Shown piece after piece: positions 58,823 to 64,000 of a stretch of DNA of 64,000 nt. The notes beneath the pieces were generated by a model that worked only from the letters and a program-made list of their open reading frames with translations, searched no databases and had not been told where the DNA came from. The position numbers were made by a program, and so were the translations under genes. This stretch comes from Clostridiales bacterium (GTDB taxonomy: Bacteria; Bacillota; Clostridia; Christensenellales; Pumilibacteraceae): NCBI GenBank assembly GCA_003533505.1, contig DQGD01000015.1, positions 9,862 to 73,861 of the forward strand. The letters run 5' to 3'. Numbering within the stretch: the first letter of the stretch is position 1; each line of letters begins with the position of its first letter.

Positions 58823-60540
58823 GCGCTCGCCCTCCCCAGTACCGCGACTTCGGAAACCGCGAACGTATCGCCCGTTTTCGGCTCGGAAATTTCGATTTCT
58901 ATCTTTCGGATATCCATATCGGCAAACTGAATCGACACCGAAGCGCCCGCGAAGATACAGTCGAAGTGTCTGTCCTCCAGCGAGAAAGTCGAGTAGTCGA
59001 AGTCGAGCCTGCCCGTCTGCACTACGGCTTCCTTGCCGTCCTTACGGTAAGTAATGCGGATATTGTCGATTGCGGTGAACGAACTTTCAAACTCGCAGGC
59101 GTTATAGATCATTATCGCTTTTGCGGAAACGTAGTCGGTCCACGCGAGCGTGATTTTGCCCTTGCCTTTACGGAACCGCGTTTCATCGACTACCGCCGAG
59201 TCCTCGTGAATCTTGATCGTGCCGTCGTTCAGCCAGTATGCGTCGGAGTCGTCCGCAAGCCCCTGTGCCGTGACTATCGCCGCGGCGGCTTTGTTCTCAT
59301 AGCCGCTTATTACCGCGGGCAGCGGCTGAAGCGTCACGGTAGGACCGTTGGCGTAGATGACCGGGAGTCCGTCCTCGTTCGTCACGAAGCTCACTTTGTC
59401 AAAGCGGATCTTGCGCGCTTCGGCGATGGATTCGTCGTTTTTGAAAGTATGGTAACTGATATACAGTTCGTCGCCCACTTTGATGAAACTGTGGTGACCG
59501 GACGAATTCGTGTACATCGCAAGCCCGTCGGTAGTGATTACCGCGCCGCCCTTTTCGACCGCGACTTTTCTGAACGGTCCCATGGGCGATTCGCCCACGG
59601 CCTGGCGCACCTGATAACTGCCCTCTTCGTACGAGTGTACGGAGAACGTCAGGTAATAAAGTCCGTCGCGATAGATCATGAACGGTCCTTCGTTGACCGT
59701 GCCCTCGTCTGTCTCTTCCGTGCCGTTCACCGCCGTATAGCCGGTGACGGATACCAGCGAAAGCGAAGCGTAGTCGGGATCCCACCACTCGTTCATTTGC
59801 ATTATATAAGTGTCGCTGCTCGTGTACCCCGCGGCGTTACGGTCGCGAGTGAACAGCAGGTACTTCTGCCCCGATACCGGGTCGACGAACGGTTCAGCGT
59901 CGATTGCCGAGAAGTAACCGTCGGGAAGCCCGTACTCGGAGTTGCCGTACTGGTACATCGGGTGGTCTTTCGGCACTTTCGAAAAGTCCACAAGCGGGCG
60001 CAAACTTTCCGTAGGCTTGTTGCCCGGGTTGTACTCCTCGAACGGACCGTAAGGCGTTTTCGAGGTCGCCAGCGAAACGTAGTGCGTGTTCTTGCCGTAG
60101 GTTTCGTCGCGATCGGAAGCGCTGTAATACATATAGTAAGTTTTATCCGATTCGTCGTAGTGCACCGCGGGCGCCCAGTAGTTCCGTATCGCCCAGAATT
60201 TGTCGAGGTTGGGACGGAACACCGCGCCGAGGTACTGCCAGTTGGTCATGTCTTTGGTACGCCACGCGTTGATCGTGGAAGTCGCGGTAACGTAGGCGTA
60301 ATAGTACCCGCCGCCGTCGATTTCCGCGCCGGATTCGTCGCGCTCGGCAACCCATATAAGCGACGGATCCGCGCCCTGCATGGTTTCGACGTTGCCGTAG
60401 AACAGACTCGTGTCGAATTCCTTTACGCTGCCTCTATAATAGACGAAGCCGTCGCCGAAAGTATTCTTTGCCGCACAGCCGCAAAGAAGCGCCGCGCACG
60501 TTATCGCCGTCGCAAAGACGATAAGTATCTTCTTTTTCAT
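58819..60540 (-). CDS. GH43-like glycosidase lipoprotein
   Basis: A 573-residue surface lipoprotein (lipobox LLCGC, Cys 22) with a five-bladed GH43 domain. The catalytic base Asp 58 lies in QGADPSLIWV, NYWAPAVHYDESDKTYYMYYS gives the second blade in part, SAIDAEPFVDP the pKa-modulating Asp, and VNEGPFMIYRDG the general acid Glu. A C-terminal beta-sandwich (about 430-573) may bind carbohydrate. Likely activity is arabinosidase or xylosidase on plant glycan side chains. The gene overlaps both neighbours by 4 bp. Confidence 0.87.
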   Translation of the reverse strand: MKKKILIVFATAITCAALLCGCAAKNTFGDGFVYYRGSVKEFDTSLFYGNVETMQGADPSLIWVAERDESGAEIDGGGYYYAYVTATSTINAWRTKDMTNWQYLGAVFRPNLDKFWAIRNYWAPAVHYDESDKTYYMYYSASDRDETYGKNTHYVSLATSKTPYGPFEEYNPGNKPTESLRPLVDFSKVPKDHPMYQYGNSEYGLPDGYFSAIDAEPFVDPVSGQKYLLFTRDRNAAGYTSSDTYIMQMNEWWDPDYASLSLVSVTGYTAVNGTEETDEGTVNEGPFMIYRDGLYYLTFSVHSYEEGSYQVRQAVGESPMGPFRKVAVEKGGAVITTDGLAMYTNSSGHHSFIKVGDELYISYHTFKNDESIAEARKIRFDKVSFVTNEDGLPVIYANGPTVTLQPLPAVISGYENKAAAAIVTAQGLADDSDAYWLNDGTIKIHEDSAVVDETRFRKGKGKITLAWTDYVSAKAIMIYNACEFESSFTAIDNIRITYRKDGKEAVVQTGRLDFDYSTFSLEDRHFDCIFAGASVSIQFADMDIRKIEIEISEPKTGDTFAVSEVAVLGRASA

Positions 60541-61907
60541 GCGCCCTCCTTTACGGTAATTTTATAAATTTTCACGTTCGTCACGCTGTCGTTGCGTCCG
60601 ACCACGAGGTCGTGCCCCGTTTTATCGGTACAGCCCGCAAAAACGTAGCCGATCGTAAAACCGTCGAACACGTTCTGCGAACGGTCGTTCACTCCGATTC
60701 TGCCCGCGATACCGCCGAACACGCCGCTTGCGCCGCCAACGCTAACCGTGCCGGCGTTCCCTACTCCGATAAGACCGACGGAAATTTTCTTGTTGATACT
60801 CGCGCAGTAAGCGTTCCCGAGAATACCGCCCGCCCGCGAAATCCCCGCGAATACCGAGCCGTAGTTCACCGAATTCGCGATCTTGAGATTGCCGGTGGTC
60901 GCGCCGACTATTCCGCCCGCGTCGTACTTGTTTGCCGCCGACACGCTCGCGTAAGAAACGCAACCGTCGATAATCGTTTCCTTGCCGTCCGAGTACAACA
61001 CCGCGCCCGCGATACCGCCCGCGCCGCCGTTGTCGCCGTTTTTTACGACCGTGCCTTTTACGGTAAGGTTCTTTATCGTCGCGCCGCCGACGTAGCCGAA
61101 CGCGCCCACTGAATTATCCGAATCGGTATCCGTCGTAAGTCTTAGGTACACCGTCTTGCCGTTGCCGTCGAACGTTCCTCCGAAATAATTCGCAGCGCTC
61201 GCGCCGACCCGCGTCCATACGGGAGCGGCTTCGGTGCCGATATCGTTTTCCAGTATCACCGTGCGCCCGACGTAATTATCGCCGCCGTTGACCGCGTTCG
61301 CAAACGAAATATATTCCTCGAGCGTGCTTATGCGCGTTATAAACGTTTCGGTCGATACGAACTCGCCCTTTATCGCCACGTCGCAAGGCGGCATCACGAA
61401 CTCCGTAACTATCGCTTCGGTCGCGCGCGGCTTGTAAATCTCGGTGTTGTTCGCTACTAGCGTGCGCTCTTTGAGAACGTATCCCTCGTCCGGCGTAACG
61501 GTAACGGTGATTTTCTCGCCGTAAGCCGCCGTAGACTTATCCGCCGCGATCGTGCCGCCAGAAACGCCGACGGGTACGGTCACGCCGTAAGTAACGCGCC
61601 TGAACGCCGCGGAAATATTAACGTCGTTATCGGGCATGTCGAAATACACGCCCTCGCTCGCCGCGCCGTCGATCTTGACGTAATCGACTTCGTAGCCGGT
61701 ATCGGGCAAAAGATTGATCGACAACCGCTCGCCCGCCGTCGCCCCGCCGACTTTCTCTCCGCGATAAGTGACGTATACTCTGCCGTTCTCGCACTCGGCG
61801 ACCGAAACGCGGTGATAAGTCCTAGCATCCTTGCCGCAACCGACGAGCGCGGCGCACAACACAACCAACGCCGCAAAAAGCATTAAGACGTAACTCTTTT
61901 TTCTCAT
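60537..61907 (-). CDS. Lipoprotein with GLUG repeats
   Basis: A 456-residue lipoprotein (lipobox ALVGC). Residues 30-190 hold two or three bacterial beta domains (GYEVDYVKIDG, DEGYVLKERTL; Asp-rich PDNDV turns). Residues 220-430 form a beta-helix with GLUG-type repeats (NYFGGTFDGNGKTVYLRL, GGIAGAVLYSDG, GGIVGATTGNLKI, GGILGNAYCASI). Such proteins are surface adhesins or glycan binders. It is co-transcribed with the sugar uptake genes; the ATG overlaps the oxidoreductase stop by 4 bp. Confidence 0.78.
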   Translation of the reverse strand: MRKKSYVLMLFAALVVLCAALVGCGKDARTYHRVSVAECENGRVYVTYRGEKVGGATAGERLSINLLPDTGYEVDYVKIDGAASEGVYFDMPDNDVNISAAFRRVTYGVTVPVGVSGGTIAADKSTAAYGEKITVTVTPDEGYVLKERTLVANNTEIYKPRATEAIVTEFVMPPCDVAIKGEFVSTETFITRISTLEEYISFANAVNGGDNYVGRTVILENDIGTEAAPVWTRVGASAANYFGGTFDGNGKTVYLRLTTDTDSDNSVGAFGYVGGATIKNLTVKGTVVKNGDNGGAGGIAGAVLYSDGKETIIDGCVSYASVSAANKYDAGGIVGATTGNLKIANSVNYGSVFAGISRAGGILGNAYCASINKKISVGLIGVGNAGTVSVGGASGVFGGIAGRIGVNDRSQNVFDGFTIGYVFAGCTDKTGHDLVVGRNDSVTNVKIYKITVKEGA

Positions 61908-62887
61908 TTAACCCTCATTACCACCTTTCCGGTATTTTCAAAGCGCTGAAGTATGCCGTGCGCTTCGTCAACGTCCTTTATGTCCAGCACTTTGTAAATG
62001 CTCGGCTTTATCGTGCCGTCCTCGAAGTACTTCCACATATCGCGCGAAAGACTTTCGAGTATCTCGTGTTTCTGGTCGTTCGTGCGGTTTCTCAGCATCG
62101 AGCCTACGAGGTGCAAGCCCTTGGTGAGCAGCGGACGGAGTTTTACGTTGGTTTCTATGCCCGCAAGCGTGCTGATGACCACCCAGTAACCGCCCCTTGC
62201 CATAAACGGCATAGCCGCGCCGAGGTCCGCTCCCGACAAGCAGTCCATGCAGACGTTGACCGCTTTACCCTCTTTCTCCAGACGCTCGAACGCCGCAGGG
62301 ATCGATTCCTCTTCCTGAATAATGATCTCGTCCGCGCCGAGGTTTTCGATCTTCTCCGCAACGGCTTTGGTCTGTACGCTCGTCACGACGTACGCCCCGA
62401 ACGCTTTGCCCATGGGGATCGCCGAACTTGCCAGCCCGCTCGCTCCCGCCGCGACGTACAGCACCTGACCTTTTTGCAACTTGCCCTCGATAAACAGGTT
62501 GAGATAACTCGTGCAGTAAGCCTCGGGTATGCAAGCCGCTTCTTCGTAAGACATGCCTTTGGGCATTTTAAGCAGCAATTTGTACGGAATCGCGATACGC
62601 TCGGCGTAAGCGCCGCCGCCCACAAGCGCGCACACGTCGTCGCCGATCTTAAAATCGCTTTCCGCTTTCGCAGTTTCGCCCATAGCCGCGATCTTGCCGG
62701 CAAGTTCCAGCCCCGGCCAGGGTGACCAACCCGCAGGCGACGGATACGTTCCCGCGCGTTGCAGAAGGTCGGCACGATTGAGCGCGGTCGCGTATATCTC
62801 CACGATAACGCCGTCGGGCGCAAGCGTAGGTTCGGCTACTTCCGACCAGACAAAATTCTTATTCTCGTCAATCAACATTGCTTTCAT
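61904..62887 (-). CDS. Quinone oxidoreductase-like MDR enzyme
   Basis: A 327-residue zinc-free medium-chain dehydrogenase/reductase close to PIG3/QOR. It has the N-terminal LNRADLLQRAG, GLELAGKI, a Rossmann domain around VLYVAAGASGLASSAIPMGK (with AGASGLAS in place of the usual AGxSGVG), and a C-terminal YKVLDIKDVDEAHGIL. The zinc ligands of alcohol dehydrogenase are missing. It probably reduces a quinone or enone with NADPH. Its place in a sugar operon is unexplained. The start overlaps the transporter gene by 20 bp. Confidence 0.87.
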   Translation of the reverse strand: MKAMLIDENKNFVWSEVAEPTLAPDGVIVEIYATALNRADLLQRAGTYPSPAGWSPWPGLELAGKIAAMGETAKAESDFKIGDDVCALVGGGAYAERIAIPYKLLLKMPKGMSYEEAACIPEAYCTSYLNLFIEGKLQKGQVLYVAAGASGLASSAIPMGKAFGAYVVTSVQTKAVAEKIENLGADEIIIQEEESIPAAFERLEKEGKAVNVCMDCLSGADLGAAMPFMARGGYWVVISTLAGIETNVKLRPLLTKGLHLVGSMLRNRTNDQKHEILESLSRDMWKYFEDGTIKPSIYKVLDIKDVDEAHGILQRFENTGKVVMRVK

Positions 62888-64000
62888 CGACTTTTATCTC
62901 CGTTTTGTTTTGCGGTTTTGCCGCGGTTTCGTCGTTAATTTTTGTTATTTCGTCCGTTTTGAGGGACTTTTTCCCGAAATTCACGTTGCTCACAAGCACC
63001 GCCGCCGCAACGAGCGCGAACGCCGCGCCGTGCTGCCAGGTCAGCGTAGCACCGATAGGCAGAAGCACCGAGATCAGTGCCGCGAACAGCGGTTCGGTCA
63101 TCTTTATTATGAACAGTTTGCTAAGGCTGTATTTCTGCACTACCGCGTACCACAGCCCGTAACTCACCACCGTCGCCGCGACTATGAACGCCATAATGCA
63201 TATTCCGCCCGGTGTGACTACTCCGAAACTTCCGCCGAAACTCAGCCCGATAATCATCAGCACCACGCCGCCGATAAGTTGCGAGTAACCGGTGACCGAC
63301 ACCGGGTTTACATCCGCGAGCGTCTTTTTAAACACTACGTTGTTCACGACCGTGCAAAGCCCGGCGGCAAGCACGAGTATCGATCCCAGCCCGAAATCGA
63401 ACTTAGTCGATTCGAAGTTGACTACAAGTACCGAAGCCACGCCCAGTACCGCGCCCGCGATCTTGCCCCAACTGAATTTGTCCTCTTTGAAGAACAGAAA
63501 CGATATGCACACGAACACCACTACGCCCGCCTGTTTCAGAAGCGCGGTTTTGCCCGCGTCCACCAGGCTCAGCCCTATGTAAGTGCAGGTATAATGCAGT
63601 ACCACCGCGAACAGCGCGACGAGCGAAGTCCCGATCAGTTTTTTCGGCCGGCGTACGATATAAGTCCGTTTGGTACACACGCAGAACAGCGAGAGGATAA
63701 AGCCGCTTATCGTAAACCGCACTCCCGCGAACAATATCAGGTTCGGGTAAAAGGTCGTATCTATGGAAAAGACCTTGTAGCCGTACTTGACGAACGGAAA
63801 CAGCGCGCCCCAAAGCAGCATTACGAGCAGGCTGACGAGTACTATTATTACCGTTCCGCGGGCGCTCGCGTCAATTTTTTTACGCTTGCGTTCGGCTTTT
63901 TTCGGTACTTCGGAGCGGTTTTCGCCCTCTGTCGAAGCCGAAACCGCACTACCCGAAACGCCGTAATCCGAAGAAGCCGCAACGGTTTCGTTTACCGATT
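62868..64000 (-). CDS. EamA-family transporter, cut by window edge
   Basis: A DMT/EamA membrane transporter with ten helices in two repeats (the second beginning near VLAAGLCTVVNNVVFKKTLA). The frame stays open to the window end. An ATG at 63821 would remove half of the first helix, because the upstream in-frame residues GTVIIVLVSLLV continue it, so the true start is outside the window. The preceding region is a hydrophilic, Ser/Lys-rich cytoplasmic tail. The substrate is unknown. The 3' end overlaps the oxidoreductase gene by 20 bp. Confidence 0.85.
   Translation of the reverse strand, partial: SVNETVAASSDYGVSGSAVSASTEGENRSEVPKKAERKRKKIDASARGTVIIVLVSLLVMLLWGALFPFVKYGYKVFSIDTTFYPNLILFAGVRFTISGFILSLFCVCTKRTYIVRRPKKLIGTSLVALFAVVLHYTCTYIGLSLVDAGKTALLKQAGVVVFVCISFLFFKEDKFSWGKIAGAVLGVASVLVVNFESTKFDFGLGSILVLAAGLCTVVNNVVFKKTLADVNPVSVTGYSQLIGGVVLMIIGLSFGGSFGVVTPGGICIMAFIVAATVVSYGLWYAVVQKYSLSKLFIIKMTEPLFAALISVLLPIGATLTWQHGAAFALVAAAVLVSNVNFGKKSLKTDEITKINDETAAKPQNKTEIKVDESNVD

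Noticed and set aside
62868..63821. Complete EamA transporter starting at 63821
   Set aside because: The ATG lies within the first membrane helix; the in-frame upstream residues complete the helix and the frame stays open to the window edge.

Overview
The window looks like chromosome of an anaerobic, probably gut-dwelling member of the Bacillota (Clostridia-like). The evidence is a dgt-dnaG-sigA-trmK-nif3 housekeeping block, gram-positive lipoprotein signals, strong AGGAGG ribosome sites, consensus sigma-A promoters, and an anaerobic Hdr/Flx/fumarate-reductase operon. The taxon is inference. All confident genes except one (a peptidase at 52.1-53.5 kb) lie on the minus strand. Most of the window is GC-rich; 36.6-52.1 kb is visibly richer in A+T and holds surface proteins, sensors, gene remnants and a toxin-antitoxin pair.

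Layout from left to right (transcription runs right to left). 0-9.4 kb: tRNA-Leu(GAG) with its own promoter and terminator, a degenerate amidohydrolase, galU, a zinc-ribbon coiled-coil protein, nif3, trmK, two adjacent sigma-70 factors (one with a duplicated N-terminal module), dnaG and dgt. 9.5-16.0 kb: a five-gene unit behind one strong promoter, encoding a protein with a possible Sel1-like stretch, a soluble VirD4/TraG-type ATPase, a YbjN-like protein, a membrane protein with two Rossmann-like domains and a RyR-like C-terminus, and a RimK-like ATP-grasp ligase. I know no described system with this composition.

16.1-28.2 kb: a probable 13-gene operon bounded by a promoter and a terminator: malate dehydrogenase, fumarase, HdrB, HdrC, HdrA, FlxD, FlxC, FlxB, FlxA, a fumarate-reductase-like iron-sulfur subunit and flavoprotein, a PQ-loop membrane protein and a thioredoxin-fold ferredoxin. 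Together they can take oxaloacetate to succinate, and suggest a soluble NADH-driven, possibly electron-bifurcating fumarate reductase. 28.3-36.6 kb: a second unit with a ManA-ROK fusion, a GH36 enzyme, TcdA, a rhodanese-TtcA fusion and a short UvrA, driven by a promoter surrounded by three repeated motifs.

36.6-52.1 kb, the AT-rich region: a GH39-like enzyme, three secreted Cys-rich repeat proteins (two with the same 69-bp leader), a pseudo-receiver, a response regulator with two membrane sensors, gene remnants, a 36-codon small transcription unit, and a DUF3990-type ADP-ribosyltransferase toxin with an HTH antitoxin. A 35-bp direct repeat occurs at 38.1 and 49.9 kb. 52.1-64 kb: an M20 peptidase on the plus strand, then a tightly packed sugar-uptake operon with two ABC permeases, a solute-binding lipoprotein, a CBM9/DOMON-like lipoprotein, a GH43 lipoprotein, a GLUG-repeat lipoprotein, a quinone-oxidoreductase-like enzyme and an EamA transporter cut by the window edge. 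No ABC ATPase is encoded there.
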